Shown here in pieces: positions 38,872-48,007 of a stretch of DNA of 64,000 nucleotides. The stretch's first letter is position 1, and the number at the start of each line of letters is the position of its first letter. The stretch lies in the NCBI GenBank assembly GCA_019187195.1, contig JABAQT010000069.1, positions 20,929 through 84,928 of the forward strand. The letters are read 5' to 3'. A program made the position numbers and the translations under genes. The notes below the pieces were generated by a model. It was not told the origin of the DNA. It did no database searches and saw nothing but the letters and a program-made list of their open reading frames with translations. This DNA comes from Bryobacteraceae bacterium. GTDB taxonomy: Bacteria > Acidobacteriota > Terriglobia > Bryobacterales > Bryobacteraceae.

Positions 38872-40107
38872 ATGCTTTCCCGACGCTCATTCCTCAGGAC
38901 CCTCGCCGCCCCGGCGGCATCTTTTCTCAGCGGATACCACCTGATGGCCGCGCCCATGAAGGGAAAGGTGAAGATCCGTGACATCAAGACCATGATTCTG
39001 CAAGGCCCGCGCACCTACACGCTGGTGAAGGTGGAAAGCGACGCCGGACCGTTCGGCATCGCCGACGCCTATGGCAGCCCCGGAGCCGGCGTCCGCGACC
39101 AGATCAATGCCATCCGGCCGTACTTCATCGGCAAGGATCCGACACAGATCGACTCCCTCATCGTGGGTCTCGGTCCCCATAGCGACGGCTCCGCGCATCA
39201 CTTCATGCGGGCGATCGCGGGAATCGAAATGGCGCTCTGGGACCTGAATGGCCACCTTCTCGGCGTTCCGGCGAGCACTCTGCTCGGCGGGCGATTCCGG
39301 GACAAGGTGCGCGTCTACAACCACGCCGCGCCGCGCAACATGCTGGACAAGGGATCGGTCCGCGCGTGGGCGGACGCCTGCCGCGCCGACCCGAGCGGCT
39401 TCCGCGGCCACAAATTCGGCCCGCAACATACCAACCCCCAGAACGATCCCGGCCGCGACCTCGCCAATCGCCGCCTATCCACCGAGGAGCTTCGCAATAT
39501 CCGTATCGGTTTCGAGAACGTCCGCGAGGCCATCGGCTGGGACCATGACATCATGGTTCACAACCACTGGGAGTACGACGCCCGCACCTCGATTCAACTG
39601 GCCGAGGCGGTGGCCGACATAAAGCCTCTGTGGCTTGAAGACCCCATGCCGGTGGCATACACTGACGGGTGGAAGGCGCTCTGCGCCGCCTCGCGGGTCC
39701 CCATCTGCACGGGCGAGAACTGGTTCCGCCGCGCCGACGCCGTCCCCTTCGTCATCAACAACGGCGTGGATATTCTCAACCCGGACCTGCGCAACACCGG
39801 CGGTTTCCTCGAGACCAAGCGTCTTGCGGACCTGGCCGACGCGTTCGCGATGTCCGTGGCGAACCATAACACCGGTTGCGTGCTCAACACCATGGCTACC
39901 ATTCACTGGGCGTCCACGGTCAGGGACTACGTGCATTGCGAAACCGTCATCGGCAAGCGCGACTGGATGGACGACGTGATTGTTCACGACGGCCTGGTGG
40001 TGAAGGACGGGTTCATCCCGGTGCCCGACAAGCCGGGGATCGGAGTGGAACTCAACCCGGATGTAGTCAAAGCGCACCTTGCCGCGGGCGAGAAGTGGTG
40101 GGGTTGA
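38872..40107 (+). CDS. Tat-exported mandelate-racemase/enolase-superfamily enzyme
   Basis: The chosen ATG gives 411 aa with [16 protein letters not shown], a Tat signal; ATGs at 38857 and 38860 are alternatives. [27 protein letters not shown] marks the enolase N-domain/barrel junction. Metal-ligand motifs: LWLEDPMP and CTGENW supply two Glu, but the first position, normally VDAN/HDVH, reads VHNHWEYD, so the usual Asp appears replaced by His. HNTGC follows. It is probably a sugar-acid dehydratase-like enzyme, which would be unusual in the periplasm. M55 peptidase follows three bases downstream. Confidence 0.75.
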   Translation: MLSRRSFLRTLAAPAASFLSGYHLMAAPMKGKVKIRDIKTMILQGPRTYTLVKVESDAGPFGIADAYGSPGAGVRDQINAIRPYFIGKDPTQIDSLIVGLGPHSDGSAHHFMRAIAGIEMALWDLNGHLLGVPASTLLGGRFRDKVRVYNHAAPRNMLDKGSVRAWADACRADPSGFRGHKFGPQHTNPQNDPGRDLANRRLSTEELRNIRIGFENVREAIGWDHDIMVHNHWEYDARTSIQLAEAVADIKPLWLEDPMPVAYTDGWKALCAASRVPICTGENWFRRADAVPFVINNGVDILNPDLRNTGGFLETKRLADLADAFAMSVANHNTGCVLNTMATIHWASTVRDYVHCETVIGKRDWMDDVIVHDGLVVKDGFIPVPDKPGIGVELNPDVVKAHLAAGEKWWG

Positions 40108-40110
40108 GGC

Positions 40111-40938
40111 ATGATCCCGCGAGCGATCGGCTTAGCGCTGTTTTCCGCCGCCCTCTGCCTGGCCCAGGGCCCGCGCATCCTCATCGTGACGGATCTCGAG
40201 GGAGTGGGCGGCGTCAACAATCCGGACGAGCAGTTGTTGCCAGGGCAGCGCCGCTTCATGGAGTCGCGGCGCCTTCTCATTGGGGAGACGAACGCCGCCG
40301 TCGAGGGCGCCTTCGCGGCCGGAGCCTCCGAGGTAGTCATCTGGGACGGCCATGACGGCAGCCGCACCCTCTCGATTGACGAGATCGACAGCCGCGCCCA
40401 ACTGCTCCAGGGACGGCCGACGCCGGCCAATTACTATCTTTCGGAAAAGCTCTATGACGGCATTCTCTTCGTCGGCCAGCACGCCATGGCCGGGGCGAAG
40501 GACGCCGTGCTCGCCCATTCGCAAAGCTTCGGGATGAAACGCATCACGTTGAACGGGAAGGAGGTGGGGGAGCTCGGCCAGGTGGCCGCCATCGCCGGCT
40601 ATTACGGCATCCCGGTCATCATGCTCGCCGGCGATGAAGCGGCGTGCGCGGAGATGAAGGAACTTCAGCCGGATGCCGTCACGGTTGCCGTCAAGCGGCT
40701 GGCCGGTTCCATGTCCACGCTCAGCCTGTCCCACGCCGAGGCGAAGCGGCGGATTCAGGCGGCGGCGCGAAAAGCCGTCGCCGGAGCGAAGCATTACAAA
40801 CCGTGGATCATCTCCGGCCCCGTGGAGTTGAAGATGGAACAGCACGCGCAGCCTCCGCTTCATCCCACGGGCCGCGTTCAGATCTACCGCGGAGCGAACG
40901 TTCTTGAGGCCTACAGCGCCTGGCTCGGGAAGCCGTAG
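40111..40938 (+). CDS. M55-family (DppA-like) D-aminopeptidase, exported
   Basis: The 275-aa protein has a signal peptide (MIPRAIGLALFSAALCLAQ). The DppA-type zinc motifs are visible: TDLEGVGGV, WDGHDGSR, VGQHAMAG and IAGYYGIPVIMLAGDEAACAE. DppA cleaves D-amino-acid dipeptides, so this may recycle peptidoglycan-derived peptides in the periplasm. Why it sits behind an enolase-superfamily enzyme, with only three bases between stop and start, is unclear; cotranscription is likely. Confidence 0.85.
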   Translation: MIPRAIGLALFSAALCLAQGPRILIVTDLEGVGGVNNPDEQLLPGQRRFMESRRLLIGETNAAVEGAFAAGASEVVIWDGHDGSRTLSIDEIDSRAQLLQGRPTPANYYLSEKLYDGILFVGQHAMAGAKDAVLAHSQSFGMKRITLNGKEVGELGQVAAIAGYYGIPVIMLAGDEAACAEMKELQPDAVTVAVKRLAGSMSTLSLSHAEAKRRIQAAARKAVAGAKHYKPWIISGPVELKMEQHAQPPLHPTGRVQIYRGANVLEAYSAWLGKP

Positions 40939-40997
40939 AGGCGCGCGAGTTGCTCAATGGGCCGAATTGCGAAATGATAACGGTCAGGGCAACTACC

Positions 40998-42242
40998 ATG
41001 GACGTCACACGAAGAGGTTTCCTTACCGCCGCTCTCGGCGCAGCGGCACAGACGGGCTTGAACGGATTCACCAACCGGTATTTCCAGGTCCACCCCTTCA
41101 TTGAAGCGAACCCCAAGGCAGTCTTCATCCGCCGCACGCGCGTGGCGGGGCGGTTGGATTTCGCGGGGATGCGGCGCGAGGGCTTGTCGCTGGGCAGGAG
41201 CATTTTTCAGCCGAGCGTGAGTTCCGGAATTCCGCTTTCGCACAGAGTGGTGCTCAAGCCGAATGTGCTGACAACCACTCGCCACGGAAACCAGGTCAAC
41301 TGGGGCACGGACGCGGACTTTTATGATGGGCTGCTGACGTCGCTCCACGAGACGGGGCTGCGGCGGTTCTACTATGTGGAGGCTAACTACCGGTCCTCGC
41401 GCTGGAGCACGAAATATGATGAAGTGCACGAGCGCCTGGGAGTGGACGTGCTCGATCCGCAGAGGCGGGCGGCGCACTACCACCGGGAGTACGGGATGAA
41501 CTTCGCCACTCCCGACGGCGCGGTGATCTATGGCCGCGTTCCGCACTATCCCCCGATCCACGAGCGGGACACGTGGATGATCAACATCGCCAAGTGGCGC
41601 TCGCACGGGATGTGCCTCACGCAGGCCTGCAAGAACGCGCAAGGGATGACGGTATGGCCCTTCCAGCGTTTCTGTCCGGGGTGGGCGATGGTGACGGGCG
41701 TGCCGGATCACATGAAGCCGTTCATCTGCAAGGATGTGGTGAATCGCGTGAACCGCTATTTCGAGAGCCACCGGCGGATGAACTATTCGAGATACGACAG
41801 CACGGCGGAACTGAGTCCCATACGCCAGGAGATCTGGGCGCACAAGACGTGCGACCATCTGAGCACGCTCAAGTTCGGCCTGCACATGATCGAGGCCATC
41901 TACGCAAAGAACGAGGACCCGTCCGACCCTGTGCGAGAATTCCTTCCGAACATGGTGATGTTCGCCAAGGACCCGTTCCGGTTGGACCTGGTGGGCCTGT
42001 GGCTCGGCGGGCATGAGCCGGGCAACGTTCATTTCTACCGCATCGCGAAAGAGCGGGGGTTGAGCGATACGTTCAATCCCTGGGATGTGCCCGTCTATGA
42101 ATGGGACGAAACGGGACCGGTTGCGCGCAAACTGACCGACTTTCCCCGCACTCTGCTCAAGACCTATTACCTCCAGAAGGAAGGCGAACCTCTCTATCAC
42201 CTGGTGAATGAGCCGTTCGACTATCAGCGTTACAAACTGTAG
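40998..42242 (+). CDS. DUF362-type protein with Tat signal
   Basis: Start at MDVTRRGFLTAALGAAAQTG gives 414 aa; an ATG eight codons upstream is possible. RVVLKPNVLTT matches the DUF362 opening (VxlKPN). IAKWRSHGMCLTQACKNAQGM matches the second conserved block (K-H...KN.xG). The rest is alpha/beta with HKTCDHLSTLKFGLHMIEAIYAKN near the end. No ferredoxin cysteines are seen. DUF362 proteins have unknown functions, some near iron-sulfur or cofactor enzymes. Its 3' end converges with the RNA methyltransferase gene six bases away. Confidence 0.7.
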   Translation: MDVTRRGFLTAALGAAAQTGLNGFTNRYFQVHPFIEANPKAVFIRRTRVAGRLDFAGMRREGLSLGRSIFQPSVSSGIPLSHRVVLKPNVLTTTRHGNQVNWGTDADFYDGLLTSLHETGLRRFYYVEANYRSSRWSTKYDEVHERLGVDVLDPQRRAAHYHREYGMNFATPDGAVIYGRVPHYPPIHERDTWMINIAKWRSHGMCLTQACKNAQGMTVWPFQRFCPGWAMVTGVPDHMKPFICKDVVNRVNRYFESHRRMNYSRYDSTAELSPIRQEIWAHKTCDHLSTLKFGLHMIEAIYAKNEDPSDPVREFLPNMVMFAKDPFRLDLVGLWLGGHEPGNVHFYRIAKERGLSDTFNPWDVPVYEWDETGPVARKLTDFPRTLLKTYYLQKEGEPLYHLVNEPFDYQRYKL

Positions 42243-42248
42243 CGGGCA

Positions 42249-43466
42249 TCAGGCGAGGCGCAGGCGGGCCACGGTTTCGATGTGGAACGTCTGCGGGAAG
42301 AGGTCGATCATGGTAAGGCTGTCGAGGGTATAGGCGCCGCAAAGAGCGGCGAGGTCGCGGGCGAGAGTCGCCGGATCGCAGGAAACAATCGTGAGGCGGC
42401 GCGGCTTCGTCTCGAGCAGGCGCTGTACGACATGCTTGCCGAGACCGGCGCGCGGAGGGTCCGCCAGGACGAAATCGGCCGGGGGACCGGCCGCCAGAAA
42501 CTGTTCGGTGGATGCCTGCCGCGCGTCCACGGCAACGCCCGCCCGCTCGGCATTGAAGCGCAGGTCGCGCCACGCCGCGGCGCCGGACTCGACCGCCGTA
42601 ACCTTGGGAATGCGCTTCGCCAAAGGGAGCGAAAAGAGGCCGGCTCCGGAATAGAGATCGAGCGCCGATTCTCCTTCGGCATCGCGTAGCGCGGCTTCGA
42701 CAAGGGGTTCGATGAGGAAGCGGTTCACCTGAAAGAAGGCGTCATGGCTGACGCGAAATTCGAAGCCAGCGGCGGTATAGGTCAGGGCCCCGGAAAGAAG
42801 GCCGGGAATTTCCCGGGCGCACCAGTCGAAGAACCGCCTGGCGGCGGGCTGCGCCGAAGAGAGAACGTTCAGTTGCACGTCCGTTTCATTGGTGAACAGC
42901 TCGAGAGTGCGCAGGAAGCGCGGGAAGCGGCTGTCCTTCGACATGAGACGAAGCCTGCCATAGGACTCTAGGAGTTTCGGCGAAGAGATGGGGCAGTCCT
43001 CGATGGCGAGCACATTGCGCGAGCCCGCTTCGTGGTAGCCGAGGTTGCGCCCGTCATAGTGGAACTGCGCGCGGTTTCGATAGCCGAACGGCGGGCCGGA
43101 GAGGACCTCGATTTCAGCGGGCGCCTCCATCTTCCCGACGCGCGAGAAGACCTCGCGGAGGATGGCGAGTTTCTGCTCGAGTTGATATTCGTAGACGGCA
43201 TGCTGGTAGTGGCATCCGCCGCAGGCGCCGAAATGCCGGCAGCGCGGCTCGGCGCGGTGGACGGAGGGAGCGAGCAGTTCCTCGACGCGGGCTTTGAGCA
43301 GTTGAGGTTTTTGCTCGACGACGCGGACGCGCGCCGGCTCGCCCGGCAGCAGGAAAGGGATCAAAATGACCTGGCCGTTATCGCGGGCGAGAGCATCGCC
43401 GCCGTAGACCAGTTTCTCCACCGTGACTGCACGGTGCGGTGAGTTTGTTTCAGTGGTTTCGATCAC
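42249..43466 (-). CDS. TrmA/RlmD-family RNA uracil-C5 methyltransferase
   Basis: The 405-aa protein from GTG has an N-terminal TRAM-like domain (VEKLVYGGDALARDNGQVILIPFLLPGE), an Fe-S cysteine set (CRHFGACGGCHYQ), then a SAM-dependent domain: ALDLYSGAGLFSLPLA, LADPPRAGLG and the catalytic VSCDPATLARDLAAL. It methylates uracil C5 in rRNA or tRNA; which position cannot be decided. It diverges from trpS across 36 bp, in which TATAAG is visible on the plus strand. Confidence 0.92.
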   Translation of the reverse strand: MIETTETNSPHRAVTVEKLVYGGDALARDNGQVILIPFLLPGEPARVRVVEQKPQLLKARVEELLAPSVHRAEPRCRHFGACGGCHYQHAVYEYQLEQKLAILREVFSRVGKMEAPAEIEVLSGPPFGYRNRAQFHYDGRNLGYHEAGSRNVLAIEDCPISSPKLLESYGRLRLMSKDSRFPRFLRTLELFTNETDVQLNVLSSAQPAARRFFDWCAREIPGLLSGALTYTAAGFEFRVSHDAFFQVNRFLIEPLVEAALRDAEGESALDLYSGAGLFSLPLAKRIPKVTAVESGAAAWRDLRFNAERAGVAVDARQASTEQFLAAGPPADFVLADPPRAGLGKHVVQRLLETKPRRLTIVSCDPATLARDLAALCGAYTLDSLTMIDLFPQTFHIETVARLRLA

Positions 43467-43502
43467 GTACCATATAAGCTTATCCCCTCATCGCGTTACA
43501 GC

Positions 43503-44492
43503 ATGAAACCACGTGTTCTATCCGGCGTGCAGCCATCAGGCAACCTGCACATCGGCAACTATCTTGGCGCCTTGAAAAACTGGGTGAAAATCCAGTACGA
43601 CTACGAAAGCATCTTCTGCATCGTGGATCTGCACGCCATCACGGTGTACCAGAACCCCGAGGAACTGCGCGCGAAAATCCTGGAACTGGCCGCGCTTTTC
43701 CTGGCCGCCGGGATTGACCCGAAGCATTCGGCGATTGCCGCGCAATCGACCGTGCACGGCCACGCGGAGTTGGCCTGGCTGCTGACGTGCGTCACTCCCG
43801 AGGGCTGGCTCTACCGCATGACGCAGTACAAGGCAAAGTCGGAAGCGCAGGAAACGATTGGCGCGGGCATTCTGTTATACCCCGTGCTGATGGCCGCCGA
43901 CATCCTCATCTATCAGGCGAACGTCGTGCCGGTGGGGGAGGATCAAAAACAGCATCTCGAACTGGCGCGGGACATTGCGCAGCGGTTCAATTCGCTCTAC
44001 GGTGAAACGTTCGTCATGCCGGAGACGCGCCTTCCGGCGGTGGGGGCGCGGGTGATGGGGCTCGATGATCCGGAAAAGAAGATGAGCAAGTCGGAAAAAG
44101 GATCGGCTCACGCCGTGGCTCTGCTCGATCCGCCCGATGTCATCAGGAAAAAAATCATGCGCGCGACGACGGACTCGAATCCAGCGGTGAGTTTCGAAAA
44201 CATGGGTCCCGGCGTACGGAATCTGCTGGCCATCTTCCAGGCGTTCAGCGACTGGACCGGCGATCAGATGGAGAAACACTTCGAGGGCATGCGTTACGGG
44301 GACATGAAGAAGCAGGTGGCGGAGATGGTGGCGGCTTCACTTGAACCGCTCCAGCGGCGCTACCGCGAAATCACCGCCGATCCGGCGTACGTTGACGGAA
44401 TTCTCGCGGAAGGCTCCCAGCGTGTCAGCCCGATTGCGAATTCCACGGTGAATCTCGTCAAGCGCCGCATGGGAATCTATACGCGGTCCTGA
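43503..44492 (+). CDS. trpS: Tryptophanyl-tRNA synthetase
   Basis: The 329 residues are normal for bacterial TrpRS. Class I signatures: GNLHIGNYLGALKNW (HIGH-type) and KKMSKSEKGSAHAV (KMSKS). Tryptophan pocket elements (DLHAITVY, AADILIYQANVVPVGEDQKQHLELARDIA) are intact. It charges tRNA-Trp in the cytoplasm. The MFS exporter begins three bases after its stop and is probably cotranscribed. Confidence 0.97.
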   Translation: MKPRVLSGVQPSGNLHIGNYLGALKNWVKIQYDYESIFCIVDLHAITVYQNPEELRAKILELAALFLAAGIDPKHSAIAAQSTVHGHAELAWLLTCVTPEGWLYRMTQYKAKSEAQETIGAGILLYPVLMAADILIYQANVVPVGEDQKQHLELARDIAQRFNSLYGETFVMPETRLPAVGARVMGLDDPEKKMSKSEKGSAHAVALLDPPDVIRKKIMRATTDSNPAVSFENMGPGVRNLLAIFQAFSDWTGDQMEKHFEGMRYGDMKKQVAEMVAASLEPLQRRYREITADPAYVDGILAEGSQRVSPIANSTVNLVKRRMGIYTRS

Positions 44493-44495
44493 CGG

Positions 44496-45800
44496 ATGGA
44501 ACCGAGCCGCCGCATCACACTGGCCACCTATGCGCGGCTGCTGCGGGCGAACGCGAACTTCCGCAAGCTGTGGTTCGCGCAGATTGTAAGCGAAATCGGC
44601 GACTGGATGTACACGGTGGCCATCTATTCGCAGTTGCTCGAACTGACGGGCGGGCAGGCGAAATCGGTGGGCTTCGCTTTCGTTCTGCAGGTGTTGCCGC
44701 AGTTGCTGGTCTCGCCGATGGCCGGGGTGCTCAATGACCGGTTGAGCCGCCGCCGCCTGATGATTGTGGCCGACCTCGCCAGGGCGGTGATTGTCACTTT
44801 GATGCTCTACGCGCAGGCGCGCGGGCTGATCTGGCTGATTTACGTGCTGCTGTTCCTCGAGACGGTGTTCTGGGCGTTGTTCGAACCGGGGCGGAACGCG
44901 GTGATTCCGAACATCACGGAAGGGGACGATGTCCTGATCGCCAACGGGCTCGCCTCCATCACCTGGTCGTTCAATTTCGCTGTCGGCTTCTCGATCGGCG
45001 GCTTCATCGCCGCGCTTGCGGGGCGGCGGGCGGTGTTCGTCATCAACGCGCTTTCGTTCATACTGAGCGCCGTTCTGGTTTCGCGAATGCGGTTCACGGA
45101 GCCGCATGTCGAGCGCCTGCCGGCGATGCGCGTCCGGGATTTGGCGGATTTCTCGCCCATCAGTGAGGGCTTGCGCTATGTCCGCGCCGACAAGCGCCTG
45201 TTGGCGACGATGCTCGTGAAATGCGGTCTGGGATTCATAGGGGCCAACTGGGTGCTGGTGACGATTCTCGGTGAACAGAAGTTCCCGCTGCGGATTGGGA
45301 ACGCCGGCCCCGAGGAGGCCGGCATGCTGGGCATGAGCATATTGATGGGGTGCCGGGGGTTGGGAGCGTTGATTGGCCCCATCATCGGGACTTACCTCGC
45401 CGGCCATTCGCAATCGCGGCTGCGATGGGGAATCCTCATCGGGTTCCTTTTCAGCGGAATCGGATACGTGCTGCTTGGCCAGATGGGGCACGCCGTGACG
45501 GCCGGGCTGTCGTTGGTCCTGGCGCACGCGGGCGGGTCGATTATCTGGGTGTTCTCCGCGACCCTGCTCCAGATGACCACTGACGATCAATTCCGCGGGC
45601 GCGTCTTCTCGGCGGAGTTCGCGTTCATGACGCTGTCCATGTCGCTATCGAGCGCGCTTGCGGGCATGTTCATCGACCGCGGCATTGATGTGGGCACGGT
45701 GGCGTCGGCGGCGGGCGCGTTCATGCTGGCTCCGGGCCTGGCGTGGCTTCTGGCGCAGCGTCTGTGGCGGGAGCAGAGTTCGCATCCGTCACGCGCGTGA
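44496..45800 (+). CDS. MFS exporter (EntS-like)
   Basis: The 434-aa protein has twelve helices. FRKLWFAQIVSEIGDWMYTVAIYS and GVLNDRLSRRRLMIVADLARAV are typical of the enterobactin-exporter/MFS_3 group; FALVLA-like positions and a C-terminal basic tail follow. It probably exports drugs or small secreted metabolites. The last 80 bp overlap the convergent P-loop kinase gene. Confidence 0.85.
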   Translation: MEPSRRITLATYARLLRANANFRKLWFAQIVSEIGDWMYTVAIYSQLLELTGGQAKSVGFAFVLQVLPQLLVSPMAGVLNDRLSRRRLMIVADLARAVIVTLMLYAQARGLIWLIYVLLFLETVFWALFEPGRNAVIPNITEGDDVLIANGLASITWSFNFAVGFSIGGFIAALAGRRAVFVINALSFILSAVLVSRMRFTEPHVERLPAMRVRDLADFSPISEGLRYVRADKRLLATMLVKCGLGFIGANWVLVTILGEQKFPLRIGNAGPEEAGMLGMSILMGCRGLGALIGPIIGTYLAGHSQSRLRWGILIGFLFSGIGYVLLGQMGHAVTAGLSLVLAHAGGSIIWVFSATLLQMTTDDQFRGRVFSAEFAFMTLSMSLSSALAGMFIDRGIDVGTVASAAGAFMLAPGLAWLLAQRLWREQSSHPSRA

Positions 45801-46218
45801 AGCCCTCTTCGAGAGCGGGCCGATGCAGGCGCGCGGCCATGCGGTCCAGGACGTCTTCCGGGACCACGCGCGATCTTCCGCTGTTGCGGCGCTTGCACAC
45901 CGCGGCGGGCACATCGAAGAACACGGCTTCGGCGTCGGCGCCGTACATCTGCGCAATTCTGATGTAGGGGCGGCGCTCGGCGGATGTGAGGTTGGTCGCG
46001 TCAATGCAGGTAACCGGGCGCCGCAGTTCGAGACGGAGACGCAACAGGCGGCGGAGTTCGGCGAAAATGCGGCGGTTGATGCTCTGATCGGTGACATCGT
46101 CGAGCAGGAGCCCGCGGATAGAGTCCGAGGAGAGAACCGGAAGGCCGTGCCGGGCGGCATAGGTCGATTTGCCGGAGCCCGGCAATCCGACGAGAAGAAT
46201 GACTCTGGGACGTGGCAA
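45721..46218 (-). CDS. P-loop kinase (PseT/polynucleotide-kinase-like AAA_33)
   Basis: The 165-aa protein opens PRPRVILLVGLPGSGKSTYAARHG, a clear Walker A. LSSDSIRGLLLDD and CIDATNLTSAERRPYI fit the Zeta/PNK-like kinase fold with a DxT acceptor-site motif. The R-rich lid (VCKRRNSGRSRVVPEDVLDRM) is present. The tail (from about residue 145) overlaps the end of the convergent MFS gene. It begins five bases after the acyl-CoA dehydrogenase stop. The substrate is unknown. Confidence 0.75.
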   Translation of the reverse strand: MPRPRVILLVGLPGSGKSTYAARHGLPVLSSDSIRGLLLDDVTDQSINRRIFAELRRLLRLRLELRRPVTCIDATNLTSAERRPYIRIAQMYGADAEAVFFDVPAAVCKRRNSGRSRVVPEDVLDRMAARLHRPALEEGFTRVTDANSAPATDAAPEATPGPEPA

Positions 46219-46223
46219 AGGGT

Positions 46224-47993
46224 TCAGGCGCTGTAGCGGTCCAATTCGAGCAGCCGCCCGGCAATCCCATGGCGCAGCGCGACGGAGTTTACGGGTTCGA
46301 TTCTGGTGAAGCGCCTGAGAACCGCGAGGTTCGCGCGCAGGGCGTCGCCGGAAGAGCAGGCCGAGAGCACATAGCGGCCCGCCCGCTCGATCTCCTCCAT
46401 GGCTTCGGGCAGGAATACGGCTTTATAATCGGCGGCGAGTTCGCCTTTACCCAGGTCCTCGAGTTTCCTCGAGCGCAGCGCGACGGACTCGATGGCGAAG
46501 GCGTTCATGCCGATATCCGTGATGCCGGCGAGCACCTCCTGCTGCTGATCGAGTTCGTTGTGAAAGGCCTGATAGGCCACGCCGAGACAAAGCAGCGCTA
46601 CTTTCTTGGCGTTGCCGATGAGTGCGGCGTCATCGAGCGTCGCGCCCGGCGCGGGTCCGGCGAGAATGTCCGATTGCAATTTCCTGACGGCCTCGACAAG
46701 CGGCAACTGGCCGCGCTGCGCGCGCTTGAGCAACATGCCGGTGGCCAGCATCCGGTTGATCTCGTTGGTGCCTTCAAAGATGCGGTTGATGCGCGAATCG
46801 CGGTAGGCGCGCTCGACGGCGTAATCCTGGTGATAGCCGTATCCGCCATGTATTTGCACGCCTTCATCCACGACGTAATCGAGCATCTCCGAACCGTACA
46901 CCTTCATGTATGAGCATTCGACGGCGAACTCCTCGACGGCCTTCAGCATTCGCTCGCTGGCATCGGGGGCTTCCCAGGAAAAATCGCCGAGGGCGGCATT
47001 AATCATGCCCGCGACGCGATAGCTCATGGTCTCGACGGCGAAGATGCGGATGGCCATTTCGGCGAGCTTGTGCCGGATCATTCCAAATTCGCCAATGGAT
47101 TTGCCGAATGCTTTTCGTTCCCTCGCATACTTGAGACAGACTTGCAGTGTATACTTCGCGCCGCCAATGGTGAAGGGCGCGAGCTTGAAACGGCCGATGT
47201 TGAGAATGTTGAAGGCGATGTGATGGCCTTTTCCCACTTCGCCGAGCACGTTTTCCAGCGGGACTTTCACGTTATCGAGATAGATGGGCGTGGTGGAACT
47301 GCCTTTGATGCCCATCTTCTTTTCCTCGTTGCCGGGTTTGACTCCGGGCCAGGCGCGCTCGACGAGGAAAGCCGTGAATTTCTCGCCGCCCACCTTGGCG
47401 AACACGGTGTAGAGATCCGCGTGGCCGCCGTTTGTGATCCACATCTTCTGGCCGTTGAGGATATAGTGGGTTCCGTCTTCGCTCAGGTCGGCGCGCGTCG
47501 TGATGGCCAGCGCGTCCGAGCCGGCCTGGGGCTCGCTGAGGCAGTAGGCGGCGATCATTTCGGCGCTCGCGAGTTTGGGCAGATAACGCCGCTTCTGCTC
47601 CTCGCTGCCGTAAAAAAGCAGCGGCAGCGTGCCGATGCCGGTGTGCGCGCCGTGCCACGCCGAATACGAACCGTCGCGGGATAGATGCTCGGCCACGATG
47701 ATCATCGAGGTGAGGTCGAGTTCCATTCCACCGAAACGCTCAGGCAGGAGGACCGCGGTGAGGCCCAGTTCCGCTGATTTCCGGAGGATCGAGGGGGCCA
47801 CTCCAGGTTCCTGGCGCTGGATGCGCTCGACGTTCGGCAGGATTTCATTCCGCCAGAACTCGTCGGCGGTGCGGGCGATGGCTTCATGCTCGTCAGTGAA
47901 ATCCTCGGGTGAATAGATCTCCCCGGGCGTGCGCGATTCCAGCAGGAAAGCGCCGCCCTTTGTTTTCGGGAGAGCAATCGGCGTGGCTGCCAT
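46224..47993 (-). CDS. Acyl-CoA dehydrogenase (long form, VLCAD/ACAD9-like)
   Basis: The ATG at 47993 (589 aa, GGGGAA upstream) opens [19 protein letters not shown] and substrate motifs: [39 protein letters not shown], and [35 protein letters not shown]. This last block places the catalytic base region. A C-terminal helical extension of about 170 residues follows, as in VLCAD/ACAD9. It oxidises fatty acyl-CoA. Transcribed after the thiolase, 14 bp away. Confidence 0.92.
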   Translation of the reverse strand: MAATPIALPKTKGGAFLLESRTPGEIYSPEDFTDEHEAIARTADEFWRNEILPNVERIQRQEPGVAPSILRKSAELGLTAVLLPERFGGMELDLTSMIIVAEHLSRDGSYSAWHGAHTGIGTLPLLFYGSEEQKRRYLPKLASAEMIAAYCLSEPQAGSDALAITTRADLSEDGTHYILNGQKMWITNGGHADLYTVFAKVGGEKFTAFLVERAWPGVKPGNEEKKMGIKGSSTTPIYLDNVKVPLENVLGEVGKGHHIAFNILNIGRFKLAPFTIGGAKYTLQVCLKYARERKAFGKSIGEFGMIRHKLAEMAIRIFAVETMSYRVAGMINAALGDFSWEAPDASERMLKAVEEFAVECSYMKVYGSEMLDYVVDEGVQIHGGYGYHQDYAVERAYRDSRINRIFEGTNEINRMLATGMLLKRAQRGQLPLVEAVRKLQSDILAGPAPGATLDDAALIGNAKKVALLCLGVAYQAFHNELDQQQEVLAGITDIGMNAFAIESVALRSRKLEDLGKGELAADYKAVFLPEAMEEIERAGRYVLSACSSGDALRANLAVLRRFTRIEPVNSVALRHGIAGRLLELDRYSA

Positions 47994-48007
47994 GGTCAGT
48001 TCCCCTC

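Noticed and set aside
43467..43502. TATAAG in the RNA methyltransferase-trpS gap as a promoter
   Set aside because: No -35 hexamer at 16-18 bp; it may work but is too weak to list.
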